64,000 nucleotides of DNA from Bog-159 sp963818855 (GTDB lineage: Bacteria > Acidobacteriota > Terriglobia > Bryobacterales > Bryobacteraceae). Positions within the stretch are counted from its first letter, which is position 1. Each line of letters starts with the position of its first letter. The stretch is from contig CAWFUH010000007.1 of assembly GCA_963818855.1 (NCBI GenBank), forward strand, positions 124,001-188,000. The letters run 5' to 3'. The translations under genes and the position numbers were made by a program. The notes under the pieces were generated by a model. The model was not told where the DNA came from, did not search any database, and saw only the letters and a program-made list of their open reading frames with translations. This document shows, one piece after another, positions 37,111 through 48,500 of the stretch.

Positions 37111-38783
37111 ATTTCCGTTTTAGGCAGTTACCGATAACCTTTTGATGGCCTCCGACGCCTTTATTCATGCGGGTTTCAACGTGATGAAGACACGCCGGAG
37201 GTCAACACCCAATGGGTGAGAGACAAAACGGGCCATTTCAGCTCTCCTTCAACGCTTCTCTGAAGATGGATTTCCAGGGATCGCGGGTCACCTCCGATGG
37301 CGGCCTGATTCTGGTCCGTGAGTTGGACGAACGTCTGGGCTTCGGCGAACTCATCGCCGAGCACCTGACCGACTCGACGGCGCGGGAAGAACACGCAACT
37401 TCCGCTGGCGGATCTGTTGCGGCAGTCCGTCTACAGCCGCATCGCGGGCTATGAGGATGTCAACGACGCCGAGCGGCTCTCGCAAGACCCGACGTTCCGG
37501 CTGATCGGTTCGGAGAAGATTTGGGAGCGCGGCGCGGCGCTGACTTCCCGCTTGCAGACGTTCGAGACCGAGATGCTGGCCGAGGAGGAGAACCTCGCTG
37601 GTCTGGCCCGCATCAACCGCGAACTGATCGCCAAGGCGGAAGCATCGATTCTCCGCAGCGGATAGTGCTGGACATGGACACGCACCGAGATTCCGGTGTA
37701 CGGCCAGCAGGAGCAGAGCGCCTACAACGGCCACTTCGAGTCCACCTGCTATCACCCGCTGCTGCTGTTCAATCGGGAAGGCGACTGCCTGGCGGCAAAG
37801 CTGCGGCCCGGCAACGTCCACAGTGCCGACGACTGGGAGGAACTGCTGCTGCCGGAGATCGAGCGGCAACAGAAGCTGGGCAAGGAAGTCGTGTTCCGGG
37901 CCGACGCGGCCTTCGCCAAGCCGGAGATCTACGAGGCGCTGGAGGAGCGGGGCGTGAAGTACGCCATCCGCATTCCGGCCAACGACAACCTGGAGCGGGA
38001 CATCGCCGAGTTGCTGACGCGGCCAGTGGGAAGACCGAGCCACAAGCCGGTGGTCTGGTACAAGGGTTTTCTCTATCAAGCGGCGAGTTGGAAGACGGCG
38101 CGGCGGGTGGTGGCGAAGGTGGAGTTCCACTTCGGGGAACTGTTCCCGCGCGTGGGCTTCATCGTGACCAACCTGGAGACTGACAGCCGGGCGGTGGTGC
38201 GGTTCTACAACAAGCGGGGCACGGCGGAGCAGTGGATCAAGGAAGGCAAGCAGGCGGTGAAGATGACGCGGCTGAGTTGCCACCGGTTCCGGTCCAACGA
38301 GGTGCGGCTATGGCTGAGCGTGATCGCCTACAACCTGGGGAACCTGTGGCGGCGGCTGGTGCTGCCGAAGAAGATCGAGAACTGGTCGCTGACCAGTTTG
38401 CAGCAACGGCTGGTGAAGACGGGCGGCCGGCTGGTCAAGCACGCCCGGTACTACTGGCTGCTGCTGGCCGAGAGCCATCTGACGCGGCGGCTGTTTGGAA
38501 GCATGGTGCGGCGGATCGACGCGCTGGCGGTACCGGCGGGGTAGAGCTTGGCGGCTGGCAGATCAAAATCTTGGCGAAGAGACGAGGGGGGACGGAAAGG
38601 TGTGCGATGGATCGCTTGGGACAAGAGGCCGTTCCGTGTTTTGGGCTTACCCAGACGGGCAAGGACGGCGCTTCAGGCGGCCAGGCGGGGCGAGTAAGAT
38701 TAACGTGTGTTAATGTATGCGCAGGAGCAACTCGTACGGGTGTACGATGTTGGGATACCGGAAGCCAAAATGGAAATTCCGGG
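37106..38783. mobile_element. IS1380-family insertion sequence, about 1.68 kb
   Basis: Ends are imperfect inverted repeats: left CCCACATTTCCGTTTTAGGC (37106-37125) and, on the minus strand, right CCCGGAATTTCCATTTTGGC (38783-38764), followed on both sides by a CCGATAACC / CCGGTATCC block. The length and the transposase are those of an IS1380 element. I could not identify a target-site duplication. The outer ends are estimates. Confidence 0.65.
37212..38544 (+). pseudogene. IS1380-family transposase, broken by frame changes
   Basis: The N-terminus (FNASLKMDFQGSRVTSDGGL, LVRELDERLGF) is in one frame to about 37390, the next piece (QSVYSRIAGYEDVNDAERLS, PTFRLIGSEKIW) in a second, and the catalytic part from about 37680 in a third. 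The third reads IPVYGQQEQSAYNGHFE, STCYHPLLLFNREGDCLAA, FRADAAFAKPEIYEAL, then NKRGTAEQWIKEGKQA, the Y-E/K-rich C-terminal motif. A single extra base in GACACGCACC explains the second change. The transposase cannot be made as one chain. Confidence 0.8.
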
Positions 38784-38961
38784 TCAAACGCCTCCTGCGT
38801 GGTCTGAGACGACACGATGCGTTCAATATAGCGCTCCAGATGTTTCATGGAGGCGCGCCACAGTCAAAGCAGGCAGAATCCATGGGAGCCCTCCGTGCAT
38901 GCGTTGCCGCGCCAGATAGCACAACCGCAGTAAGCAAACCATACCCAAGAACCGTTAAGAT

Positions 38962-40503
38962 GGGAAGTCCATCGCCTATGCGACCGGCAGGGCGGGACTG
39001 GGGCAAAGGCTGATGTTACAGGAACTAACGGGCGGCCAAGCCATTGAACTCTCCAAGGCCTCCCTAATTATGAACCCAAGATGGTCGCCAGATGGCTCGG
39101 AGCTTGCCGTCTCTAACCCGCCGCGAGGCACATTCCTGACCTCTAGGATCGGGGGACCTCTTCGGTTTATCGCCAGGAGCGCTTATCCATGTTGGTCACC
39201 CGACGGCGATCAAATCGCGCTGGATTACCAGGACGAGCGGGCCTTCCGGATAGTAAATAAGGTCACCGGAAGTACCAAGGCAATAGGCATGAGGGGCTTT
39301 CGAGAGCCCTTAGATCTTGACTGGTCGCCGGCGTCAAACTCCCTGGCGATTCTGACTTTGTTGGAAAATGGAAGAAAAGCCATTTGGACTGTCCGTCCCG
39401 ATGGAAGCCAACAGCGCAAGGTGATCGAAGGGGATGGGCTTGCTTCACCACGCTGGTCTCCGGCCGGAGACGCGATTTACTTCCTTCGCTCCAGCCAGGG
39501 CGGCACCCAAGACCTCCTGAAAGTTGCCGTTAACCCGAAGACCTGGCACGCCAACGATCCGGCATCGATGTTAGTGAGCGGTTTGCAGGCGGGCGATTAC
39601 TTTACTGTGTCCGCCGATGGGATGCGCCTCGCGTACTCCAGATCTCAGGTCTATTCGAATCTATGGCTGTGTCAGTTTCAGGGTCCGGCTAACGGCAAGG
39701 AACCCGGCAAAAGACCGCAAACGGCGCCCCTGACCAAGGGCACCTCAAGGTTCGACATGCCCAGCATTTCACCCGACGGCAAATGGATCGCGTATTCCAC
39801 TCAGGGGCACATTTTCAAGATGCCGATCGAAGGCGGCACGCCCACACAGGTGACAGTCTGGCATGGCGCGGATGTCAACCCTGCCTGGTCTCCGGATGGC
39901 ACGCGAATCGCGTTCGGCTCCGATGAGGACGGAGTTCTGAGGGTCTGGATTATTAATGCAGATGGCGGCCAGTGGCGGGAGTATGGTAAGACTCAGTTGA
40001 GCCGCCCGGACAATGATGAATTCGGGATGATCACGTGGTCGCCCGGACGTCATATCCTTTACGAGAGGCCGGGGAACCAAGAATTTAATTTCCTCGATCC
40101 GGAAACAGAAGAAGAAAAGCCTCTGCTTGAGAAAGCGGCCGGCTGGCTGTTTTGCCCGAAGTATTCACCCGATTACCGGAAAGTCGCAGTGTTTCGGAAC
40201 CGACACGCCCAACACGCGGTGTGGGTGATATCGCTGGTCGACAATTCGGAGACATTTCTCCACGATGGAATGTGTTATCCCGCCGGATGGTCGCCGGACG
40301 GAAGCTCGGTATACGCCTATTGCGGCAGCGACATGCTGTCGATACCCGCTGGCGGCGGCATCCCGCACACCGTTTTCACAGCCCCGGGAGACATCGCCAG
40401 TGCCAGCGTGAGCGCGGACGGAAATAAGTTTGTTTACTCAGTAGTGGAGACTAAGTCCGACGTGTGGATCATGGATAACTTCGATCCGGCTTATCGAAAG
40501 TAG
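38962..40503 (+). pseudogene. Truncated kinase-type propeller, paralog of the 40509 gene product
   Basis: A blade-rich frame preceded by a stop at 38959-38961: DGKSIAYATG, LMLQELTGGQAIELSKA, PRWSPDGSELAVS, CWSPDGDQIALD, and so on, ending SDVWIMDNFDPAYRK. The frame from ATG 39013 is 496 residues. It matches residue for residue in layout the second half of the 40509-43318 gene, including the identical end FDPAYRK. The N-terminal kinase half is absent, replaced by IS1380 and 180 bp of unknown DNA. No Shine-Dalgarno; probably not expressed as a functional protein. Confidence 0.75.
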
Positions 40504-40508
40504 CTACT

Positions 40509-42092
40509 ATGACACCCGAGCGATGGCAGCGCGTCAAGTCCCTGTTCGAACGGGCGCTCGACCAGCCGGCGGATGCGCGCGATGCAGTGCTGGACGCTGC
40601 GGGCGAAAGTCCCAGCGTCGTGGCCGACGTGCGAAGGCTGCTTGCCGGCGATGCGCAGGCCGGGAGCTTCTTGCAGGACTCGCCGGCCCCCGACTTTTCC
40701 GCGGCTCCGCTGTCCCCCGGCGAATTGGTCGGCGGACACTTCCGCATCGTGAGCCTGTTGGGACGCGGCGGCATGGGCGTCGTCTATCGTGCCGACGATC
40801 TGGTGCTGTCGCGTCCGGTGGCGCTAAAGTTCCTCCCCGGCGGACGGTCCGAAACGCCGCAAGCCATGGAACGCATGAAGCGGGAAGCGCGCGTGGCCGC
40901 GGGTCTGAATCATCCGAACATCTGCGTGGTCCACGAAATCGGCGAGCACCAGGGACAGCCCTTTATCGCCATGGAGTTGCTGGAAGGGCAGACGTTGAAG
41001 CAGCGCATCGGGGACAAGCCCCTGAAGACGGACGAGCTGCTGGAGTGGCCCGTCGAGATCGCCGACGCGCTGGAGGCGGCGCACCACGCGGGGATTGTGC
41101 ATCGCGACATCAAGCCGGCCAACATCTTCATCACCACGCGCGGGCATCCCAAGATTCTCGATTTTGGCCTAGCCAAGCCCGCGCCTTCAGCCAATCCGGC
41201 GGATCGCACCAGCCTGCCGACCGAGGAGTACCTGACGACGCCCGGCGTGGCCGTGGGGACCGTGCCGTACATGTCGCCGGAGCAGGCGCGCGGGGAAGAG
41301 TTGGATGCGCGTACGGATCTGTTCAGCTTCGGCGCGGTGCTCTACGAGATGGCGACGGGAAAGGCGGCGTTCACGGGCGCGACCACGGCCATCATTCACG
41401 AAGCTATTCTGAGCGGGACGCCATCGCCGCCCAGCGCGGTGAATGCGCGGATTCCGCGAGAGATGGACGGCATCGTCGGCAAGGCACTGGAGAAGGATCG
41501 CGACCTGCGCTATCAGCATGCGGCGGACGTGCGGGCGGATCTGAAGCGGCTAAAGCGGGACACGGAGTCGGGGCCCTCGGTGGCCATCTCCGCACCCATG
41601 CCGCCCAAGCGGTCGCGCCTTCGCCCCTGGCTTCTCGGCGCCGCCGCGGGGATCCTCGTTGTGGCTGTCATCGCCTATCTGGCCTGGAGGCCAGGGCTGT
41701 TTCGAAGTTCGCCACCGCCCGTTCAGCCCACGCACCGGCAGGTCACGTTCGTCGGAGACGCCACTGATCCGGCGCTCTCCCCGGATGGGAAGTTCGTCGC
41801 CTATGGCACCGGCAAGGATACACAGGGACAAAACCTCATGTTACAGGAGCTAGGAGGCGGCCAAGCCATTGAGATCTCAAAGGCCCATTTTGCCGGCCTT
41901 CCGAGATGGTCACCGGACGGCTCGGAGCTTGCCGCCAGCGTTATCAGCGGCAGGTGCTGCCCTGACGTGGTCTTAATCCCGCGGCTTGGGGGATCGTCCC
42001 GGGTGATAGCCGCCGAAAGGGCTCTCTTCTGTGTTGGGCGCCCGATGGAAAACAGATCGCTATGGCAAATCAAGAACCCGGCTTCTGGTTAG
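40509..42092 (+). CDS. Membrane Ser/Thr protein kinase with TolB-like propeller, frameshifted
   Basis: Starts 5 bases after the preceding stop. Kinase motifs: GRGGMGVVY, VALKFLPGG, HRDIKPANIF, DFGLAK, YMSPEQARGEE. A membrane helix lies near 373-395 (LLGAAAGILVVAVIAYLAW), then propeller blades begin (LSPDGKFVAYGTG). At 42030-42033 a GT dinucleotide is repeated (TCTGTGTTGG); removing two bases gives CWAPDGKQIAMA and joins the frame to 43318. The last 20 or so residues of this frame, up to 42092, are therefore out of phase. Confidence 0.88.
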   Translation: MTPERWQRVKSLFERALDQPADARDAVLDAAGESPSVVADVRRLLAGDAQAGSFLQDSPAPDFSAAPLSPGELVGGHFRIVSLLGRGGMGVVYRADDLVLSRPVALKFLPGGRSETPQAMERMKREARVAAGLNHPNICVVHEIGEHQGQPFIAMELLEGQTLKQRIGDKPLKTDELLEWPVEIADALEAAHHAGIVHRDIKPANIFITTRGHPKILDFGLAKPAPSANPADRTSLPTEEYLTTPGVAVGTVPYMSPEQARGEELDARTDLFSFGAVLYEMATGKAAFTGATTAIIHEAILSGTPSPPSAVNARIPREMDGIVGKALEKDRDLRYQHAADVRADLKRLKRDTESGPSVAISAPMPPKRSRLRPWLLGAAAGILVVAVIAYLAWRPGLFRSSPPPVQPTHRQVTFVGDATDPALSPDGKFVAYGTGKDTQGQNLMLQELGGGQAIEISKAHFAGLPRWSPDGSELAASVISGRCCPDVVLIPRLGGSSRVIAAERALFCVGRPMENRSLWQIKNPASG

Positions 42093-43318
42093 TGGACAAG
42101 GCGACCGGAGGCGTCAAGAGGATCTCTCTGAGCGGCTTTCGATATACCGCCGACCTCGACTGGTCGCCAGCATCGAACTTGCTGGCGGTTCTGACGGTAT
42201 TGGAGAATGGAAGGCAATCCATTTGGACGGTCCATCCCGACGGAAGCCAGATGCGCAAGGTGATCGAAGAGCGTGAGCTTGCTTCACCTCGCTGGTCTCC
42301 CACCGGCGATGCGATCTACTTCCTTCGCGTGGGCCAGCAGGCGGACGAGGTCCAGAAGATTGCCATTAATCCAAAAACAGGACAGGCGAAGGGTCCGGCA
42401 TCGGTATTATTAAGCGGTTTGGAGACCGGGAACTCTTTCACCGCATCCGCGGACGGAACGCGCCTAGTATACTCAAGGTCCCAGCATTATTCAAATTTAT
42501 GGCTGGCTCAGGCCCGGAATCCCGAGAACGGCCTGCAGCCCGGCAAAGAAATGCAAACAACGCCCCTGACTAGGGGAACGTCCAGTTTCGATCGGCCCAG
42601 CATTTCAGCCGACGGCAAATGGATCGCATTCGTCACCCAGGGGCACGTTTACAAGATGCCGGTCGATGGCGGCGCGTCCATACAGTTGACATTCTCGAAT
42701 TCCTCTGAGTTCAGCCCCGCCTGGTCCCCCGACGGAAAGCGAATCGCATTCAACTCCGACGAAGGCGGATTTCGCAGGGTCTGGACCGTTGGTGTGGACG
42801 GCACCGAGCGGCGGCAATTCGCAAAGACTCAGGCGAGTGGCGATATCACATGGTCGCCGGGCCGAAACATCCTTTACCAGGCGGATGGGAACAAGAACAT
42901 CAACATCCTTGATCCGGAAAGGGGTGAGGACAAGCCTCTGACTCAAAAGTTCAAGGGCTGGTTGTTCAACCCGAAGTGCTCGCCCGATAGCAGCAAGGTC
43001 GCAGTCTATTGGAACCGGCGGCCACAGGCGGGGCTGTGGGTAATTTCGCTAGTCGACAGCTCAGAGACACTTCTCCATGCCGGGGGCTGCTATCCCGCAG
43101 GATGGTCGCCGGACGGAAGCTCGGTATACGCCTATTGCGGCAGCGACATGCTGTCGGTTCCCGTAGGGGGCGGCGTCCCGCACACCGTTTTTACGGCCCC
43201 GGATCACATCGCCTCCGCCAGCGTTAGTCCGGACGGGAAGAAGTTTGTTTACTCAGTGGCGGAAACCAAATCGGATGTGTGGATCGTGGATAACTTCGAT
43301 CCGGCTTATCGAAAATAG
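42062..43318 (+). CDS. C-terminal propeller half of the 40509 kinase, in a shifted frame
   Basis: A 418-residue continuation with regular blades: LDWSPASNLLAVLTVLENG, PRWSPTGDAIYFLRVG, SISADGKWIAFVTQG, PAWSPDGKRIAFNSDEGG, GWSPDGSSVYAYCGSD, and the end SDVWIVDNFDPAYRK. It has an internal ATG only and no Shine-Dalgarno. The 38962 paralog is continuous across the matching position (PCWSPDGDQIAL), which shows this is a break in a formerly single gene. Confidence 0.8.
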   Translation: MANQEPGFWLVDKATGGVKRISLSGFRYTADLDWSPASNLLAVLTVLENGRQSIWTVHPDGSQMRKVIEERELASPRWSPTGDAIYFLRVGQQADEVQKIAINPKTGQAKGPASVLLSGLETGNSFTASADGTRLVYSRSQHYSNLWLAQARNPENGLQPGKEMQTTPLTRGTSSFDRPSISADGKWIAFVTQGHVYKMPVDGGASIQLTFSNSSEFSPAWSPDGKRIAFNSDEGGFRRVWTVGVDGTERRQFAKTQASGDITWSPGRNILYQADGNKNINILDPERGEDKPLTQKFKGWLFNPKCSPDSSKVAVYWNRRPQAGLWVISLVDSSETLLHAGGCYPAGWSPDGSSVYAYCGSDMLSVPVGGGVPHTVFTAPDHIASASVSPDGKKFVYSVAETKSDVWIVDNFDPAYRK

Positions 43319-44241
43319 AACTTGCGCCCCGCCAGCGCGCACATCTGCAAAGAGTCCAACTTTATGGCTGGGATGGAGGACTTCGTGAACGATTCGTCGC
43401 CGCTCGATTCCTTTTATGGTTCGATCAACACCGCTGGAGATGGGAACCTCATCTTTCATGAACGTTACGACGATATTGTCGATATAGTATTAATGGCCAG
43501 GAAACCACGTACGTCTATGAGGACTTTTACGTCATCTTTGTAGCCGGAGCGGTAAGGGACGTGAAAACGATTGTGAGCATCGATTCGAATTCAGCGATTC
43601 GGTTCAAAATGCTTCACCATGTCGCGAGCGTTGCCGATGTAGCGGCCACCCGTTTCTATAAGAATCTGCTGCCATTCCTCCTCCGCCTCCTGTGGAAGGT
43701 GCACGATCCTGGTCTTGATCGGATTCAATCGGAGTTTAAAGCGTGCGAGCTCTATGCGTAATTTGCGCAATGCCAAGTAAGCTGGTTTCCCGCCATTCGG
43801 GCAGCAGACGCCGCAAGCCGGAGCCATCCGCGTTGATCTGCCAAAGAGAATGTTCACCGTCCTGGTCAATGTGGAAACGAATCTTCGTGTCTCCCTCGAG
43901 AAAGAAAGGCGAGGTGATCTCTCCGCTGGCCTTCAGCTGAAACACGAGCCGGGTGTGCCGCCTATCGCACCGGCCATTTGCAACGCTATCTACGCGGCCA
44001 CAGGCAAGCGCACTCGGGAGTTACCGTTAGAGGGCAGTTGAGCTGAGGTCCGCGTTGTTACAGACCCGCGTTCGCAAGCCACCGTATGTCTGAGGTCATC
44101 CGGTTCGTATGTCCCCGGGTCAAGAAGCTCATAGCAGAGTGTCGGCACTTCGAGCCAGTAATCCCGTCCGCTCTTGCCGCAGGCCATCACCTTCAGCCCG
44201 CTGCCGGACCAGACGCACCTGCTGGATCGCCACCGAACTTG
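43319..44241. other. 0.9-kb stretch with a propeller fragment
   Basis: On the minus strand 43745-43970 reads RLVFQLKASGEITSPFF then HIDQDGEHSLWQINADGSG, a single TolB-like blade followed by a frame loss. A second minus-strand frame at 43990-44190 (GKSGRDYWLEVPTLCYELLD) is not recognised. Nothing intact. Confidence 0.4.
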
Positions 44242-44604
44242 TCAGCGCTTCTTGGCCGCGGTTTTCGGTTTCAGTGCGCTGACATACCTGTAGCTCAGGC
44301 CGAAGTATTTTTTCAACTCCGCAGTCTTCGACAGCAGGCCGTCAGGCACTTCGACGTATTCCTTCTGCACGACCCCGTAGGCGTCGCACAACTTCGTTTT
44401 GTACTTCTTGAGGAAGGTGGGGATTTCGGCGGCGGGAAGGCGGAGGGCAAGTTTGCCGTCTTTTTGAAGATAACTGGACATGTGGCCGTTGATCGCAGTG
44501 TAGGGCACGGCGGCGCCTTTGCGCTCGAGGTTCGGATTGGTGGCTACCAGTTTCTCGTAGAGCGCCAGCTTATCGGAATGAAGGTAGGGTTGGTCTTTGG
44601 CCAT
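44242..44604 (-). CDS. Conserved small protein of unknown function
   Basis: A 120-residue protein starting MAKDQPYLHSDKLALYEKLV. Motifs: KGAAVPYTAINGHMSSYL, DGKLALRLPAAEIPTFL, a YGVVQKEYVEVPDGLL block, and a C-terminal LSYRYVSALKPK followed by Lys/Ala tail. The NGHM and LALRLP blocks faintly resemble TfoX/YjhX-like folds, but I do not assign it. No signal peptide or membrane segment, so cytoplasmic. The gene stands alone. Confidence 0.65.
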   Translation of the reverse strand: MAKDQPYLHSDKLALYEKLVATNPNLERKGAAVPYTAINGHMSSYLQKDGKLALRLPAAEIPTFLKKYKTKLCDAYGVVQKEYVEVPDGLLSKTAELKKYFGLSYRYVSALKPKTAAKKR

Positions 44605-44983
44605 GGCTCAGTATAGCTTCTTGATCTCTTTGAGGTCGCTACTCTGTCGAACGATTGCGATCGTGCTGAAGCCCCGACGCAAAGGCGCGGTTGCTGGTTC
44701 TCTCTGCCAAGATTGCTCCGGCGACCGGCCTTCACCCTCCTGGTATATTCATTGTCGAACGAAAAAAAGAAGACTGCTTTCGGCGGGTTAACGGCGACCC
44801 TCCCTACGGATTGGCCGGTATAAAAGGACGTCCCGGGATCTATGGCTGGAAACTACGCTAGGGTTTTCTCCGAGTCGTCTATCCATTTCGGAATCATGAC
44901 TAGCCCCATCCCGGCGCTTGCTGATGTACCAACCACGCAGTTTTCTGGCGTCGCCCGTGATAATGTATCAGCAGGAGGGGGAT
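44605..44983. other. Intergenic region ahead of the ECF-kinase pair
   Basis: No gene supported. A strong Shine-Dalgarno AGGAGGGG (44973-44980) ends it, three bases before the ATG at 44984. The stretch 44758-44815 (GAACGAAAAAAAGAAG and a GGCGACCCTCCCT block) is loosely similar to 52388-52455, possibly another old repeat. Confidence 0.4.
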
Positions 44984-45583
44984 ATGGCTGGGGGATCGTT
45001 CGAGTTGAGGCCGGTCGAGGCGTCGCCGGACATCACCCAACTGTTGATCGCCTGGGGCGGCGGCGACCTGGGGGCCATGGAACGGCTGGCGCCCGTGCTC
45101 CAACAGGAGCTACATCGGGCGGCCTCCGCACACCTGGCGGCCGAGCGGCGCGGGCATATCCTGCAAACCACCGCTCTGGTGAATGAGACTTACCTCCGGC
45201 TGATCGACTGGAAGAACGTAAGGTGGCAGAACCGCGCCCAATTCTTCGCGACGGCCTCGCAGATGATGCGCCACATTTTGGTGGACTACGCCCGCGCCCA
45301 ACATCGGGAAAAGCGGGGCGGCAGTACGCTGCACGTATCCTTGTCCCAGGCGGAAGGCGTTCCGCTCGAAACCTCGGCCGATCTGGTGGCGCTCGACCAA
45401 GCCTTGCAGACACTGGAATCGTTCGCGCCGCGTCAGGGCCGCATCGTGGAATTGCGTTTTTTTGGCGGGTTGAGCCTGGAAGAAACGGCGGAAGTACTCG
45501 AAGTATCGGTGGGAACCGTGAGGCGGGACTGGAGCCTGGCGCGAGCGTGGCTGTATCGCGAGCTCAACCGCAAGACACCATGA
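44984..45583 (+). CDS. ECF-type RNA polymerase sigma factor (TIGR02999-like)
   Basis: A 199-residue protein; the ATG at 44984 is chosen because AGGAGGGG precedes it. Region 2: NETYLRLIDWKNV, DYARAQHREKRGG. Region 4: IVELRFFGGLSLEETAEVL and the HTH DWSLARAWLYREL. It is the same type as the 14047 factor. Its stop overlaps the kinase start (ATGA), so the two are made together. In the related ECF43-type factors, activity is set by a partner Ser/Thr kinase phosphorylating the sigma factor; a similar link here is inference. Confidence 0.92.
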   Translation: MAGGSFELRPVEASPDITQLLIAWGGGDLGAMERLAPVLQQELHRAASAHLAAERRGHILQTTALVNETYLRLIDWKNVRWQNRAQFFATASQMMRHILVDYARAQHREKRGGSTLHVSLSQAEGVPLETSADLVALDQALQTLESFAPRQGRIVELRFFGGLSLEETAEVLEVSVGTVRRDWSLARAWLYRELNRKTP

Positions 45584-48500
45584 CCGCCGAGCGGTTCGAG
45601 CGCGTGCGCGAGATTTATCACGCGGCTCTGGACCAGCCGTCCGATCAGCGCGCCGTCTTTTTGGAACAGGTCTGTTCAGACGATACGGGGTTGCGGCAGG
45701 AAGTCCTGTCCCTGCTGGCGGCCCAAGCGCAGGCCGGAACATTTATGGCGACCGTTCCGGGAGCCGCCTTGGATACTCAGCCGGCCGCGCCTGCCGGGGC
45801 GCCGCTTACCGGCCGCGTTCTCGGTTCCTACGAAGTTCTGTCCCCGCTGGGCGCCGGGGGTATGGGTGAAGTTTATCTCGCCCGGGACCAGCGGCTGGAA
45901 CGAAGTGTAGCCATCAAATTGCTCCCCAACAGCCACCGGTTGGATTCCGATCGCGTGCGGCGGTTCGAGCGTGAAGCCCGCGCGGCTTCCGCGCTCAATC
46001 ATCCGAATATCATCACCATTTACGATATCGGAACTTGCGACGCGGGCCGCTACATAATCATGGAGCTCGTGGAAGGCCGGACCCTGCGCGAAATCCTGGA
46101 CGGCGGTCCGGTTCCGGCATCGCTGGCTCCCGTGGGCGGACAGATCGCCAAGGCGCTGGCCGTGGCGCATGCGGCCGGGATTGTGCATCGAGATATCAAG
46201 CCCGCCAACATCATGGTGCGCAAAGACGGATACGTGAAAATCCTGGATTTCGGACTGGCGCGTTTGGCGCGCGAGGCCGAAGGCCCCAGGTCGCTCGACG
46301 TCACCACGCCAGGCCAGTTATTAGGGACGGTCGACTATATGTCTCCGGAACAGGTGCGCGGCGAGAATGTGGCGGCCTCCTCCGACGTGTTTTCCCTCGG
46401 AATCATTTTCTATGAAATGGCCACGGGCCGGCATCCGTTCCACGCCAACTCTCTGATGGCCATACTGCATGCCATCCATTCGCAGGCGCCGGTTGTGCCC
46501 AGTGCCTTGAATCCGCACATTCCACCGGCGCTGGAAGCTCTGATCCTGGCCATGCTGCACAAAGATCCGTCGCTGCGGCCCACGGCGGCGGAGGTGGATG
46601 TGGCCCTGGCAGGCTCCGGCAGCGGCAACCCTCCCTCCGAACCCGGAGCGCGGAGGCCGCACAATCTGCCGCTGCAAAGAACCCCGCTTATCGGGCGGCG
46701 CGCGGAACGGTCGGCACTCCAACCTCTTCTGCTCGATCCTGAAATCCGTCTGATCACCCTGACCGGTCCGGGAGGCACCGGGAAAACCAGGCTGGCACTT
46801 CAGGCCGCCACCGATACGGTCGACGGTTTTCCGGGGGGAATTCGATTCGTGAATCTGGCGCCCCTCAACGATCCAGAGTTGGTGGTTTCCGCCATCGCCC
46901 AAGGCCTGGGCATTCGCGAAGCACCCGGGCGTCCGCTCATCGAAGTGGTGAAGGAACACCTGGCTGGCCTCGGCCGGATGTTGCTCGTCTTGGATAACTT
47001 CGAGCAGGTCGGCGCCGCCGCGGCGGATGTTTCGGAAATTCTGGATGCATGTCCTGGGGCCAAGGCCTTGGTCACTAGCCGAACGGCGCTTCGGGTCTAT
47101 GGCGAGCGGGAGTTTTCGGTGCCGCCCCTGCCGCTGCCGGAGTCCGATGCGCCGCTTTCGCCTGGCCGCCTGCTTGATTTTCCGTCCATAGCGCTCTTCG
47201 TCCAGCGAGCCACGGCCGTAAAGCCCGATTTTTCCCTGACCATGCAGAACGCCGACGCCATAGTCCAGATCTGCCGGCGCTTGGACGGTCTGCCGCTGGC
47301 CATCGAACTGGCGGCCGCCCGCGTTAAGGTCCTGCCGCCCGCAGGCTTGCTGGCGCGCATCGCCAGCCGGCTGGAACTGCTGACCGGTGGCGCACGAGAC
47401 CTGCCTGAACGCCAGCGCACACTGCGCCGCGCCATTGACTGGAGTCACGATCTGTTGACGCCGGCGGAACAGAAACTATTCCGGCGGCTCTCGGTTTTTC
47501 TGGGCGGCTGCACGTTGGAAGCGGCCGAGGCCGTCTGCAACGCACAAGAGGATTTGGGGATCGGTGTGCTCGACGGCGTAGCCTCGCTGGTGGACAAAAG
47601 CCTGCTGAGCCAAATGGGGTCCGGAGATGCAGAGCCGCGCTTCACTATGCTGGAGACCATTCGCGAATACGGTAGAGAACGGCTCGAGCGAAGTGGCGAG
47701 ATGGAAAGCACCAGGCGGGCACATTCGGCTTATTGCCTGATATTGGCGGAAGAGGGAACTGCTGAGATGGCGGCGGCTGAACGGGAGGCCTGGTTGGGCC
47801 ACGGCGCTGCGGAGCACGATAATTTCCGCGCCGCCATCGAATACCTTGTAGAGTCGGGCAATGCCGAGTGGGGGCTGCGCCTCGGTAGCGCGCTCTTTGG
47901 GTTCTGGGAGCCGCGCGAACACCTGACCGAAGGGCGCCGCGCGCTGGCGGCGCTACTCGATATACCCGGAGCGAACCCCGTGAGCGCCTACCGCGCCCGG
48001 GCTCTGTATGCGGCAGGAGTCCTGGCGGATGCCCAACTCGATTTCGACGCAGGCACGAAGCTGATGAATCGCTGCCTTGAAATACAGCTTCAGCTTGGGG
48101 ACAAACAGGGAATTGCCACGGTAGAAGGCGCTCTGGCAGTCGGCTGGAATAAAGCCGGAAGATATGACCTGGCGCGATCGCACATTGAGCGGGCGCTGGC
48201 GCTCTGGAAAGAGCTAGGCTCCGGCAGGTTTGTTCTGGGCCTCAGCAACCTCGCCAACATCGCCACGAAACAAGGCGATTATGCGGTCGCACGAACGGCC
48301 TACGAGGCGACCTTGGAGGCGTTCCGTTCGGCGCGCGACTTCCGCGGTATGGCTGTCGCGCTGACCGGCTTGGGGGACGTCGCCGCGGCGCAGGGCGACT
48401 TGACGGAGGCGCGTCGCCTCTATGCGGAGAGCCTGAAGGAATTTCAGCAGATTGGAGATCTTTGGGGAGTGGCCGGGGTGCTCCGCGATCTCGGGGATCT

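Noticed and set aside
42028..42036. Programmed frameshifting in the kinase genes
   Set aside because: The two kinase breaks differ in sequence and there is no slippery heptamer with downstream structure; indels fit better.
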